DNA of 64,000 nt from Quercus robur (lineage: Eukaryota; Streptophyta; Magnoliopsida; Fagales; Fagaceae): contig NC_065542.1 in the NCBI RefSeq assembly GCF_932294415.1, forward strand, positions 43,241,942 to 43,305,941, read 5' to 3'. Under the pieces are notes generated by a model. The model saw only the letters and a program-made list of their open reading frames with translations, did not search any database and was not told the DNA's origin. Of this stretch, positions 1 to 11,985 are shown in pieces; position 1 is the stretch's first letter, and each line of letters begins with the position of its first letter. Both the position numbers and the translations under genes were made by a program.

Positions 1-685
1 GCTGCGCTGATGGCACCCACGATGGTGAAATAAGTAGACTTGAGATAGGAGATAAAGGCATGGCAAATGATCCTCGTGATAGCAGAAAGAAAGATAAGTT
101 TATTATGGGTCGTCGTATCCTTATAGACATCTATAAGGGAGAGAATGAAATGAGAGGGAAAGTCTATAAAAAGGTCCTTAATGAGGGAAAGCAAAAATCG
201 AGCTTGTCATTGTGCGATGGAGATGTGGTGAAGCCACCCATGTGAGCTTGTTGTTGTGCAATACGACTAACACGGGTGTTCACCTGATACAACTCAATAA
301 AGAGTGCATCAAGGCGAGCATCCATGTGCTTAAGTTGCACCATGACAGCCTCTAACGTCACACCACCCGTAGAAGAAGAAGAAGGAGCGGAGATGGATGG
401 AGCGAAATGGGTTAAAGGAGTCACCATCTCGGTCTGTGGTCGCTTCGGTCGAAGCTGGGCCTCACTCCGTTGAACAGGCGCTGCACTGATGGCACCCACG
501 ATAGTGAAATAAGCAAACTCGAGATAGGAGACAGAGGCATGTCAAATGATTCTCGTGATAGCAGAAAGAAAGATAAGTTTATTACGGGTCGGCGTATCCT
601 TATAGACATCTATAAGGGAGAGAATGAAATGAGAGGGAAAGTCTATAAAAAGGTCCTTAATGAGGGAAAGCAAAAATCGAGCACA
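1..685. repeat. Direct duplication of ~205 bp (1-205 and 480-684)
   Basis: Bases 1-205 and 480-684 match almost base for base, both running from a shared 'gatggcacccacgat' core to 'gcaaaaatcgagc'. The second copy lies inside the transposon-protein pseudogene. The first sits where that gene's C-terminal coding tail should be, so the duplication replaced the tail. The left copy may extend beyond the window. Confidence 0.75.
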
Positions 686-1278
686 AGGCTCGATAATAGA
701 GTTATAGTGAGACAAGGGATGAAGAACAAATGTCATCACCATATTCAGGAACCTCAGACTTTTTGCAAAGCCCGAGTATGAGGTGTTTTGATGGTCACCC
801 CATGAAGAAGGTGTCTCAAAAAAGAGAGACAGAAGCTTGTCTTTAGACACAGTCCTCAAATGTGGACATCCAAGGTAATTAGGATGCGATATCCTTGGAA
901 CATGTAGCACATCGGAGATAAGCTCTGGAGTAACTACTATATGTGTATCTCGTATAAAAGTAGTAAATGAGGAATAGATGAATCGAAATCGTGCATATTA
1001 GAGTAGAACTCCTGTATGATCACAGTGGGATAACTCACGGGTATCTCACATAGAGATTCCCATCCCCGCCTGTGAATAACAGTCGATAGATCAGTATAGG
1101 AAAAATCCGATAGAATCATGCGGCATTTCGAATGAACACCACGTTTTGGAGAAGTTCTCTGAGAAGTCCTGACGGGACTTCTCATCACGGAACTTGACAT
1201 GAAGAGGATTAGAATCAAAAGAAGATGCCCCGGAACGAAGAGGGTTCAGGACGGAGTAGTTTTGCGCTTGGGTGCCAT
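164..1278 (-). pseudogene. Decayed 'putative plant transposon protein' gene
   Basis: On the minus strand an ATG at 1278 opens a basic N-terminus (MAPKRKTTPS). Homologous sequence then runs through 1218-937, 910-542 and 499-164 in shifting frames. Recognisable stretches are HRRGWESLCEIPVSYP, MTFVLHPLSHYNSI and LSLIDVYKDT, typical of the plant-specific 'putative plant transposon protein' domain found in many retroelement-linked genes. The 910-542 and 499-164 segments share one frame and are separated only by a TGA at 542-544 that looks like a mutated Arg codon (CGA). The acidic C-terminal tail expected for the family is missing, replaced where a local duplication begins near 205. The function of this family is unknown. 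I am confident of the family, less of the exact start. Confidence 0.6.
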
Positions 1279-2160
1279 GTGCAAATTATTCGAGAGAGAG
1301 GGATCCAAACAGAAAAGCGCCATTAACAGAGAGTACCAAAAAAATGAGAAAGAAAAGGTACGTATGTATGAACAATGCATGAGTATGTGACGTGCAAAGA
1401 AAAATTCATCATGGGCTCAACCCAATCCAATCCTACTAGCACACAAGTTTCCAACATAGAAACACACATCTAAATGCATGAAACATTGTGAAAATGCAAG
1501 GAACATTGTGAAAATGCAAATATAATGCAATGCATGAGCATATAACAACATATAAGAAAAACTCAACCCAAAAATTTCATAAAATACTCAAAGATTTTCA
1601 AAAACCCCAAAAATTTTAAGAAAACCCAAAACCTAGGTTTAAATGTGTGAAATGGATGAAGAATGAGGAAAGAGAGATCATACCAGAGAAGAAATGATCA
1701 CACTAGGCCGAAATCCAAGTGGGTTTGAGGTTTAGAGAGAGTAGAGAGTGTTTGGGAGGTGAAAGAGCAGGTTTCTGTCGAGAGAGATAGGAGAAAAATG
1801 AATCTGATTTTGCGCTGGATCTATTTAAAGAATTCGCGTCTCAATGGATCGAGGATCTATCAAGATTTTGTTGAGCACTAATTCTCGACAGATAAATTTG
1901 TCAAGGTGCTGTTGAGAATCTGTCGACAGCAAAAGTACCTCGATGGATTGAACAACTATTGAGAAGCTATTGGCTAGATAGAAACTATCTCAATGGATCG
2001 AGAATCTATCAAGAAGCTATCGAGACTAATTCCAGAAAGCTTTGATGGATCGAAGATGCGATAAGATCTGTCGAGAAAAGAAGTCCAAGGGTCTCGATAG
2101 ATAGCTAGCTATCGAGATCTGTCGAGAATCTATTGAGCTTGATAAAAACAAGTTTTACAA
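1279..2160. repeat. Upstream region of the transposon-protein pseudogene with TATCGAG-type short repeats
   Basis: From about 1838 to 2150 the sequence is built of imperfect short repeats around 'tctatcgaga' and 'tctgtcgaga'. Reading on the minus strand toward the pseudogene, a TATA-like TATTTAAA-type stretch occurs near 1823-1830, followed by a CT-rich leader. The same TATCGAG/TGTCGAG motif recurs in the copia LTR at about 5875-5950, so this may be an LTR or LTR-derived promoter. I could not find paired LTR ends. Confidence 0.4.
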
Positions 2161-3240
2161 AGAGGAGAAAAACACAGATATGAATGCAATCAAGCAATCT
2201 CCTCAACCAAATATCCAAAAAAACATTTTAAGCTTTCAAAAACATCTCTCAACAAAACAATGCAAGGCATTTAAGATCCAAAAACACACACGCACACACA
2301 CTAAACAAGTCTAACTAATTTTATATTTCAAAAACAAGTCAAGACAGTTTAGTGAGTATACATTAACACATGTATTCCTTGTGATGGCCAAATCACATTG
2401 TACCTACACATGTATCAAAAGTAGCAAAGAATTTGTGTATTGTGTGTGAAAATATTACAAGATTGCATAAGTGTCTCATGTTATGACGATTTGAGATATG
2501 AGAAAATTAATTTAATTCACACACAATCATAATTGCTTGATGGAGACTATCACCTTTGAGGTATATCCTATAACTCCCACATCTCCTAGAAACACGCGTG
2601 CAACCATATTTAAAAGTATTTTGATTCTTTTTGCTTTTGTTTTTCTTTTTGCTTTTGTTTTTCTTTTTGAGCATATAAGAGAGAGAATAAATACCCAATT
2701 ATGTTAAGCTTAAACATCATAATATTGCTATGCTGAAGCATACATATATTATTCATGATTGGCAGGCTTTAGTGGTGAGATGATTATTTATGCCTTTCTC
2801 TTAGGATTTTTTAGTCATTTCCATAAAAAAGAGTGATATGAGTGTTAAGTACAAGAGATTACTTAATCGTACTTATCACAAATATGAGCCACAAAGTTCA
2901 CTTGCTTAGTTGTGCATTGAGATGCTCATTTAAACTACAAAAGATACAGAATTTAGAAAACTTTGTTTCAATGGTCATCCAAGGTACACAAGTACCAATG
3001 TACACAGAATACACACTGTTTTTGTATTTTTCTAATTTTTCAATTTTTTTTAATTTTTATGAAAAACAAAATAAAGCAAAATTAAAAACAAACGAATAAA
3101 AACATGTTAAACAAAGCATAACATAAAACTAGATTGACTCAAAACAAGAAAGCAAAACACACAAGTAATGCATAAACAAAAGAGAGGGAGAGAGACAAAA
3201 AGTGACTAAATCACTTTGAGCCTTTTTCCTTTCACATCTT
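2161..3240. other. AT-rich interval without a recognisable gene
   Basis: No supported gene. It contains a CA-rich stretch near 2286-2300 and a 21 bp unit repeated twice at about 2625-2668 (a 'tttttgcttttgtttttc' motif). The part next to 3240 may be the untranslated remainder of the copia element on its right. Confidence 0.4.
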
Positions 3241-3244
3241 GGAA

Positions 3245-5110
3245 TAACCTTTCCGTTAAGCAAACTTTTGATTCGGTAATGAGAGGAAAGAATTGAAATC
3301 GTTCAATTTCGAAAGGAATATGAGGGCCTTAAGAAGATCTCCAAGAGGAGCAAAAGAGGATGGAAACTGATTCTAGTTTTCTTGCTTTGTTGAGTGGCTA
3401 ACCACTTGTAGCAATTTGGTCAAGTATGCCCTGATACTCCATAGTGATGATAGAGATGCTGCTTCTTCTGTTTAGACTTTTGGTTATTACCCTTCTTAGT
3501 CCCAGGGTTTCTAGTTTCTTTCTTATCTAGTTTAGGGGGTGCTCCTAAGATAGATTTGTCCTTATCTATGTTCACACTAGTTAAGACAGATTTAATATCA
3601 TTGTTTTCAGAATTATCATTATTAGTTGGTGAGACAAACACAGTAGTACTAGAAGAAACAATATTAGGAGAAGAGAAATCATACCCCAAATCGGTTCTAT
3701 CAGAAGCAGATTTCTAAAAGCTAAGCATCTTATCAAACTTTGCACTAAAATTCCTCTCCAATTGAACTCTAACTTGAAACAACTCTGCTTCAAGTTTCTT
3801 GGTCTTTTCAGTCAAGAAATTATTCTTAAATAGCAATACTCCAATAGTCTAATTAGCTTCGTCAAACTTTGTGGAGAGCTTTTCTCGATCAAGTTCCACA
3901 TCACTCAGCTTTTTGGTGGCCAACCTATATAGTTTCTCATGCTTTTCAGAAACCTTGTACAATTTTTCATAAGTTGTATGGATGTCATCTTGATCGTTGA
4001 TTTTCTCAAAGTTAGAGTCCACCAAGTCCTCTTCATCGTCTACTGTTTTTGAAACCCCCTCAATAGGATCAACTGTAGCAGTGAAGGCATTCAAGATTCC
4101 CTTGTTATCATTATCATCTGAATCATCCTTAGGCTCAGTGTCACTCAAGGTAGTAGCAAGGGCCTTACTTTTCTCAATAGTCTTGAGATAGGTTGGACAT
4201 TCTTGTTTCATGTGTCCAAAACCTTAACATCTGAAGCATTTTGGTCCGGAGGGAACAGTATACTGACCGCCTTCCTTAGCATCCATCTTTCCTCTGTCTT
4301 GGTTCTTAAGCTGAGACGAACTAGACTGCTTACGGTCTTTATCAAATCACTTTGCATTGACATTCTTTATGAACTTTTTGAATTTCCTTGTGATATAGGA
4401 TTTCATCTTAGAATCTTCATTATTAAAAGACTCATCAGTATCATTGCTTTTGGCCTTTAGTGCCATGTTCTTGCTTTTGCTCGATTTCCCGATCCTAGTC
4501 AAACCCAATTCATAGGTTTGCAAGTTGCCAACCAACTTTGTCAAAGGAATTTTGTCAATATCCTTTCATTCCTCAATAACGGTGATCTTGGCATGAAATC
4601 TCTCAGGCAGAGATTTGAGCTCTTTCCTTACAACCTTGGGTACGGGAATGGTTTCCCCAAGATTAAAGGAAAAGTTCACTATGTCCTTCAGCTTGGCATA
4701 AAACTCATCAAACGACTCATCCTCCTCCATCTTAATCTCTTCAAAGCTTATAGTAAGCCTTTGAAACTTTGAATCCTTAACAGTCTTAGTCCCTTCATAG
4801 GTTGTCTGGAGGATAGTCTATGCTTCCTTAGCAGTTTCAGTTGAGGATATCTTCTTGAACTCCTCATTGGTGACCGCATTGAATAAAGCATTCAACACTC
4901 TGCTGTTGAAGTTTGCCGCTTTGATCTTAGCATCATCCCAATCAGCAGACACTTTTTTTGGCTTGGTCCAGCCTATCTCCACAGCTTGCCACACTTTCTC
5001 ATCTAAGGATTGCAAGAAAGCTCTCATGCGTACTTTCTAGTATGCATAGTTAGCGCCATCAAATAAAGGAGGGATAATTAAAGATTGTCCTCTATCCATG
5101 ACAAACAGGG
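3245..5110 (-). pseudogene. Ty1/copia gag remnant
   Basis: Read from high to low coordinates this is a copia Gag. An N-terminal Gag_pre/UBN2-type region lies at 5027-4818 (LQSLDEKVWQAVEIGW). A lysine-rich middle covers 4544-4347, an acidic stretch 4211-3849, and a CCHC-like knuckle ending YGVSGHT falls at 3450-3420. The stretch after it (CYKWLATQQS) is typical of the end of this Gag family. Frameshifts and stops separate the pieces. No protease, integrase or reverse transcriptase follows on the low-coordinate side. So it is either a pol-deleted relic or a gag-only non-autonomous element. It belongs with the primer-binding site and LTR at 5153-6117. Confidence 0.75.
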
Positions 5111-5152
5111 GTCAATGGATCACACAGCAAAGATTAACCCTAATCAGAGTGT

Positions 5153-5168
5153 ACCTGCTCTGATACCA
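5153..5168 (-). other. Retrotransposon primer-binding site (initiator tRNA-Met)
   Basis: The minus strand reads TGGTATCAGAGCAGGT, the standard plant copia primer-binding site complementary to the 3' end of initiator tRNA-Met. It sits 7 bases inside the LTR end at 5176 and directly upstream of the gag remnant. Confidence 0.8.
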
Positions 5169-5175
5169 CTTAATA

Positions 5176-6117
5176 TGCCAAGAATGTATTGACCTCTTTG
5201 GTAACTTAATCAGTTAATTATCCAAGTTAATTAATTAGATTCAATTTCATGCAATAGGCGTGGTAGCATAAACAAATCACCAAAAATACTAAATCCAGTG
5301 GAAAATAAATTTGACATGGGTGATTTGTTTACGAATAGGAAAAACTACCGAAGTAAAACCCTATTGGGTAAATTTAAGATCACCACTCATAAGAATTCAC
5401 TATTATCAAAACAAGCGGTTACAAGTAAAGGAATCCCATTATTTTATATCAACCTACAGTTAAACCCTTACCCCAATACATAATTGGACTTGTAATGTAG
5501 TGACAATCTCTCCTTTCAATGCACGGCTCCGAGTATGTGACTAATCAATTGATGCACGAATCCTCGTACGTGACTAACACACCAACTTGAGAAAGATGTT
5601 GGCTGCAAAGTTTTTCAATTCATTCAGACGATGAAGATCAAGAAACTTCTTGGTTACAAAACCCTTGGTGTACAAACGTAGCAGCTTCTTCAAGAGAAAG
5701 ATGAACTAGGGCAAATTGTCTCCAGTCACAATTTGAGTGAATAATCACTTTGCATCACCTTAGACGGCCCTTAAAATAATTCTTATATATGTTTAGGATT
5801 GTGAAAAAAGAAACCTTACATAAATAGCTTGGATATGCATGAAAAACAGATCTGGAAATCTGAATTTCGTAATTCTCGATAGATATAGCTTCTGTCAAGA
5901 GTTGTCGAGAATGAAACATTAAATCTCGATAGATACATCTGTCGAGCTTTAATGAACAACAATTCTTTACTTGTTTCTTGGATAGACTTGCATGGCTTAA
6001 ATACTAGACTTGAACTATTATTTCTTGAAGTATTAAACACATCCTAGATCTACCAAGTTACAAGTAAAGTGCGTTTTATCAAAGTATTAGCCAATTCTAT
6101 ATGAAATATGTCCTAAT
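5176..6117 (-). mobile_element. 5' LTR of the minus-strand copia element
   Basis: The LTR edge is the TG/CA dinucleotide at 5176, next to the primer-binding site. The far edge is uncertain: near 6117 the sequence changes into a segment duplicated at 62540-64000, so the LTR start may be truncated there. It contains TATCGAG/TGTCGAG motifs (about 5875-5950). I found no matching second LTR in 1-3240. Confidence 0.55.
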
Positions 6118-7656
6118 AGTGACTATACTTTTTTCATGATAGCAAGGATCAAGGATCACACAATCGAAAATAATCCGAACAAGGTGTATCTTAATTTAAT
6201 ACCAATTGGAAAATGCTTTTGAACTCCAAACACATGGCTTTCCACCAATTTTACTGATTATCAGTTTATGGTCAAAGTGATATATTTGATGGTTTCATCA
6301 ATAATATAAACAACGCAGTAATCAAGCAATCACACCAAAACTCATGCAACTAGCACTACAAGTTGTTTATGGCATGAAAACATAAAATAGTAAAAACCCT
6401 TGAGGGTTGCACCCAATTCACCAAATTCACTAAGAAGATATTTACGATACAAAATAACTTACAAAACCTTCATTACAAGTAATTGTTCTTGCATCTAAGC
6501 TCCCCGCTTCTACTAGCAATAGACTACACCAATTATTTATCTTCATAGCAATCCAATAACGTAGGTTAATTGCTAACTGCAAATCCAATCTCTTGGATAC
6601 TCTAGTGTTTGTATTAAACCTCCTCTCAAAGGTTTAACAATATAGAGAGGTGGAGGTATTTAAGTTACAATGGTTTTTTTTCTCAAGGGTTACATAGTCT
6701 CTGCCTTCTTCTAGTAATTTTAGGGTTTTTATTTTCGTTCATATATGTGTCAAAATAGAGGATGGTTGGCTACAAAAATTATGTGGATAAACTAATTTTG
6801 AGTTTCCTAGGCAAACTCACTCGATTGAGCTTTGAGCGTGTTTCAGGTGAACTGTTATGTGTAACTGAATTTTGAATTATGACAACTTTGCTCAAAATCT
6901 CACCTGACATATTGATTCTTGATTTAATGAAATTCCTATTGTAGCACTTTGAACTCTTTCGTCTGAATATAATCTTCAATGACATCAGCAATTTACAATT
7001 TAAATAGAAACTCAAATACATGGAAATACGCAATTGCAACTAAAACTTTTGAATCGGAACTTTGCCAACACTAAATATCCTAACATCATAAAAGAAAAAC
7101 AACTCATTTCGTTGTTCAGATATGTTTTTCAACATGTGAGCTATCATCTTACAATATATACGACCATTATTTGCCTTTATTTAGTTTGCCAATCCATAAT
7201 ATATTACAATGCATTCAAAGTCTTATATTTAATTGGTGTTCATGACAATAAAATTTTATTAAATAAAACAATGATGAAAATGAAAAGTAACTGATGCACT
7301 AAGGGCATTAGTTTATGAAATATTTTTAGAAACTTTTTATGGGAAAGAAAAAAATTACTATTTTTTTTAATATAGTTTTTCATATTTTCCAAAAAAATAG
7401 TATACAAACTTTTATAAAATAGTCTATTAACAAATTCTCTAAAGGCACCCATTAACAGAGCTCATCATATTATTAGTGCAATGTAGTACAAACCAATTCC
7501 AAACGTGAGTTGGTAGTGACACTTATCATTACGATCCACCTAACTTTGGGGTTTTGAAGTTTGCTAGTTTGATATTAACCAACTAATGTTCGCTTGTTTG
7601 ACATCAATAGCCATACATTTATTCATGAATTACAATAGCTTTTATCTCACAGGTAA
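6118..7656. repeat. Duplicated DOX 3'-flank segment (copy A)
   Basis: Bases 6118-7656 are closely similar to 62540-64000 in the same orientation, by eye over 90% identical. Shorter related stretches flank the other DOX copies (about 19555-19920 and 24345-24899). Every copy lies just beyond the last DOX exon, so this was part of the duplicated gene unit. Copy A has an extra block of about 80 bp near 7340-7430. On the minus strand near 6195-6210 is a weak tRNA-Met-like motif (TTGGTATTAAATTAAG), so part of it may be an old copia LTR. No gene here. Confidence 0.75.
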
Positions 7657-10600
7657 TCATACAGTAGTACATAAAGCCTCCTCTAATGCTTTACTGTCAG
7701 TGGAAGCAGCTACGTATTTGATAAGAAAGTCTTTGTATGGCAAGGACTTATAAAGCGCTGGGTGGCTTGCATCAACCAAACTTTTTGCTGGTTCTATAAG
7801 TGTTTCATTTGATGGACTAAGAAAGTAGGAAGCAGTTGTACGAGCTACATTTGAATTTGTCACCACTCGATGTTCAGCACCTTTCAGCTTCCCATTGCTG
7901 ATAATCTACAACTCAATGTGACACATTTCCATGAACAATAATTAAAAAAACCATTAAAGAAACTAGTTAATTGCACCCCAAAAAAAACTACACCCTAAAT
8001 TATGAGATAATTACACTTTGTAGTTTGCACAATAAACCATGAAAACTTGCAATCACTAGCCTAATTATAATAAACTTTGTAAATTGCATCCAATAGCTTG
8101 ATTGACTATTAAAATTAATGATAACTTGAAAGTCACATTTTTTGCCCACTTAGGTCCGTTTATTTTGCTAAAACTGAAAACTTTTTGTTGAAAGTACTGT
8201 AAATAAAGGTAAAAGTTACCTAAAATAGTATAATGGGACCTATGAATAGTATCAAAAAGTGCAGTGGAACCCATAAATAGTAGTAAAAATAAGCTGAATA
8301 ATAAAATAAACTGGCAAAATTAATCATGCCAAACAGACTATTAATGAACTATATTTTCATGGTCTATGTGCCAGCACATGATTGTTAATTTTAACCGTCA
8401 ATCACGTTGCGGGATGTAATTAAAAAAAAAAAATTGTCACAATTTGGGTGATGATTGTAAGTTTTCATGGTTTGGGGTGCAAGTTTAGGTGATTTTCTAC
8501 TATTATCCCTAAAAATATTTTTGATATATTTATTTATTTTTTATGATTTTATAAGAGACAAGTTTTTTTATTTTTTATTTTTTTAAAGTTATTCTTTAGT
8601 AGGCATATTGACAATTTTTTTTTTCATAAAGCTAGCGTGAAATTCGTATTAGAATACTATTTGTAACAACCTATGTTCGTATTAGGCTACTATTTGTAAC
8701 AATTAGAGCTTTTCGCAATCATGTAAATAACTTAGATTGACTTACACACCCAATGTACAAGCCAACAATTGTTTAAATAATGCCTTCATGATTCAAATCA
8801 TTAGGGTGAAGTATCACACATCATATGAACTATCGGCTAGTTTTCACTTTTCACTAGTTAAACGTCTTATTGTTACGAATTAACAACTATCTATTCTATA
8901 CTATTAATAACAAGATTTTTTATTTGGGTTTTAACATTTTGTGTACTAAAATATCCTTACACAAATTCTTAAACTCTCTAAAATACCCTTATCTTTTAGT
9001 TAAATAATTTTATATAAAAAAAAAATACAAACTAGTTAAAAGAGTAATTTACCGTTACTAAGTTTTATGTTTTTTCCTTTATATTCTCCATTTGGCCTTA
9101 AAGCCTAGGACACTGTTTCTATCTCATTTTTAAACATTATTTTACGTTATCTTACCTCTTTCTTTAAAAATAAAAAGAAAAGAAAAAACACATGATTATT
9201 TACATATCACTTTTAAACATTAAACAATAAATAAAAAGAGCATTATATAGGTTAATTACTAGCGTACCCATAGTACACACAAGTAAATTGTGACTTGTGT
9301 GTACTACGTGTACCCTAGAGTGTTTGTAATAGTCATTAGTCACCATTCTATTTTATATATATAACCGAAGTCTCTAAAACTCTCATAATTTTCCATATCA
9401 TCATTTTAATTTATATTTTTTTTTAATTTTTTAAAACTAAATAGTGAGAGAGTCCTAACAGGAGTCTCTCTCTATTTTTTCTTTAATCCTAAAGGTTTTT
9501 CTTTTTATTTTTTATTTTTTATGTGAGACTTTTTTTTTTTTGAAACCTAAAGTGAGTCCTTTAAAAAAAAATTCTAACGTGTGGTTTTTTTTAAACTAAA
9601 TAGTGAGAGAGTCTTAACAGGAGTCTTTCTCTCTTTTTTCCTTAATCCTAAAGATTTTTTTTTTTTAAATTTTTTTTACGTAAGTCTTTTTTTTTTTTTT
9701 TTGAAACCTAAAGTGAGTCCTTTAAAAAAAAAAAAAAAAAATCTAACATGAGGTCTAATATATGTAAAACCGAAACCTCTAAAACTCCCACAATTTTCCA
9801 CATTATCATTTTAATTTATAATTTTTTTAAAATTTATCATCATTTTAATTTATAATTTTTTAAACTAAATAGTGAGAGACGCCTAACAGGAGCCTCTCTC
9901 TCTCTCTTTTTTCCTTAATCCTAAAGTTTTTTTTTTTTTTTTGAAACCTAAAGTGAGTCATTTAAAAAAAAAAAAAAAAATTCTAACGTGTGGTCTTTTT
10001 AAAACTAAATAGTGAGAGAGTCCTAACAGGAGTCTCTCTCTCTTTTTTCCTTAATCCTGAAGGTTTTTTTTTTTTTTTTGAAACCTAGAGTGAGTCTTTT
10101 TAAAAAAAAAAAAAAAAAAAAAATCTAAGGTGAGGTCTAATTAAAAAAAATTATAATTATTTTTTTAATCCTAATTCTAACTTAAGTCTCTCAAAAAGTC
10201 AAAAACTTCAGTTTTATATTATCTATAGATAATAATAATGATGTGGCAAGTTCTAAGGATATGAGAATGCAATTTGTAGATCTACTATCAAGATAACATA
10301 GATTAGATTGGTGGTGGATAGTAGATTTAATTGTAGTTGAGTATTATGTGAAGTCATCACCGTAGAATAGTCAACGCCGGAATGTGTTATGTGGAACCAA
10401 TGATATGAAAGAAAAAGAATTTTTCTAAACCATTATATTGAACAAAAGAAAATACTTATTTTCATTCATTTTCAAGTTATGCATTTTTTTAAGTTAAGTG
10501 ACAAACTTTTAAGCAAAATAAGTAATTTTTATTTTTATTTAACTATCCCGTATATAGCATAGGTTAGTACGGGTTAGTGACTAGTATTTATATATATATA

Positions 10601-11647
10601 CACTAAGAGATTGTGAAGATATATGTACCTGCAACGGAAAACCTATGTTAACCACAAAAGCGTTAGGAATGGGTTCAACAACAATCCATTCCTCATCCTT
10701 GAAGACTTGAAGCCCGTATACATCACTTTGAAGAAGAATATTAATGAAAACAGGGTCCATATGTTTGCCCAAGCCCAAGGTTAAGCTTGGGTCTGGGCAT
10801 GGCGGATAGTGATTGACCAATAGTGTTTGATTTCCAACAAGTCCACCAAGGCTGATTCCCAGGCCTTGGGAAATGAACTCCAAAATTCTAAACCCCAACT
10901 TCCTTACTTCAGCTGTATATGGCCCAACAACTTCTCTGAAAAAGGTTTCACATGAAACATAATAATTTTCATTTTTGTTCTTATATATGTCAAGTCACTA
11001 CATGAAAGAACAAATTTACATGTCTATGACTATGAGAATTTACCGATATCTAGGTGGGTTTTCAGGCCAAAATTGGATGTATTTCTCTAGAGGATTACAA
11101 TGGTGTATCAATGCATCCCTCCAGAGGTGAAACTTTTCAGTTGCATAATTTGCACTGCTTGTGTAGATGAAGCAGCTCTTATTGGGGTCCTTTGAAGTTT
11201 CGATTGCCTTGTCCTCACCAGATAATGCATGAAACTCCTTGAAAACACTCATGGCCTCATCCATTAAGTTGCTAGGGACTCCGTGGTTGATCACCTATTA
11301 GGTGGTACAAAACATAGCATAACACAAACTTAGAAAATATGAAAAAAGTTTGCCAAAAGTGGTTCATATTGTGACCATGTTTGATGCTAAGCATCTGGTA
11401 GGAATAAATCATTGTCTGATAAAATAATAGAAAGAAAAGATGTGGTTGGAACCTGAAAGAATCCAAACTCTTGGCTAGCTTCAAAAATTTGTTGAATTAT
11501 ATCTGTTTGATCATGACCCCCAAGATCAATCACTGGAATATTGTTGGCTAGAGGAACAGTGAGCTTCCCTGGTCTTTTTTCCGGTGGGAGTATATATGAT
11601 TCTGGCAAGGATCGATCATTGTACCAGCTTGAAACAAGGTGCTCCAT
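7657..11647 (-). CDS. 2-oxoglutarate-dependent dioxygenase, hyoscyamine 6-dioxygenase-like (DOX copy 1, intact)
   Basis: Four exons join in frame: 11647-11453, 11294-11044, 10935-10629 and 7905-7657. They give 333 residues (hyoscyamine 6-dioxygenase is about 344). All introns are GT-AG. Exon 1 carries the DIOX_N start (NNIPVIDLGGHDQ) and exon 2 begins with VINHGVP. Exon 3 holds NHYPPCPDP and the iron-binding H-x-D as KHMD (about His207, Asp209). Exon 4 supplies the second iron His in EHRVVTN (about 263) and the 2-oxoglutarate Arg in ARTT (about 273), where the usual R-x-S is R-x-T. The family hydroxylates or epoxidises small molecules in the cytosol using Fe(II) and 2-oxoglutarate. The H6H-like call rests on layout and wording; substrate unknown. 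A four-residue gap lies in exon 3 relative to its sister copies. Intron 3 is 2.7 kb, enlarged by a MITE and a Helitron-like insertion. An in-frame TTG precedes the chosen ATG by three codons. Confidence 0.8.
8150..8345. mobile_element. hAT-type MITE in intron 3 of DOX copy 1
   Basis: This block is absent from intron 3 of DOX copy 3. It starts near 'taggtccgttt' and ends near 'ccaaacagacta', imperfect inverted ends. Its body has 'gttgaaagtactgtaaa' and 'ataatgggacc' phrases common in plant hAT MITEs. The target duplication is not clear. Confidence 0.45.
8890..10584. mobile_element. Helitron-like non-autonomous element in intron 3 of DOX copy 1
   Basis: The block begins TC after an A (8889/8890) and ends CTAG before a T (10581-10584). 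A short hairpin (cccgta...tacggg, about 10547-10576) lies a few bases before the CTAG. This is the A-TC...CTRR-T layout of Helitrons. The block is missing from intron 3 of copy 3. It carries no helicase. The 5' edge could be a few bases off because 'tc' occurs more than once. Confidence 0.5.
9430..10165. repeat. Four irregular repeats inside the Helitron-like element
   Basis: The phrase 'aaactaaatagtgagaga' followed by 'aacaggag' occurs near 9434, 9593, 9862 and 10002. Each is followed by a CT tract, 'ccttaatcctaaag', a T run and 'tgaaacctaaagtgagtc'. Spacing varies from 140 to 270 bp, mostly by homopolymer length. Confidence 0.7.
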
Positions 11648-11948
11648 GACTGACAACTCAAATCTTCAAGGAAAAAGGAATGTCTATGGTGTGAAGAGAG
11701 CATCGACCACAAACAAGTCCTTAAAAGCTTCCACAAGTTGAGTAAAATAACATTAAATCTTCCCTCAAGCATTGCACAATTTTAAACACAAAAACTTAAT
11801 ATTTAGATACATAATTGATGACATAGTTATCAATCTTAGATGATCTTGAAATTTTGCAAGCATGTAGTGTATAAGAGGAGAATATATTCCAATTGTGAAG
11901 TTGTTAAAATTCATATCCAATAGAAAATATTAAGTGATATCACATTAC

Positions 11949-11954
<6 letters not shown>

Positions 11955-11985
<31 letters not shown>

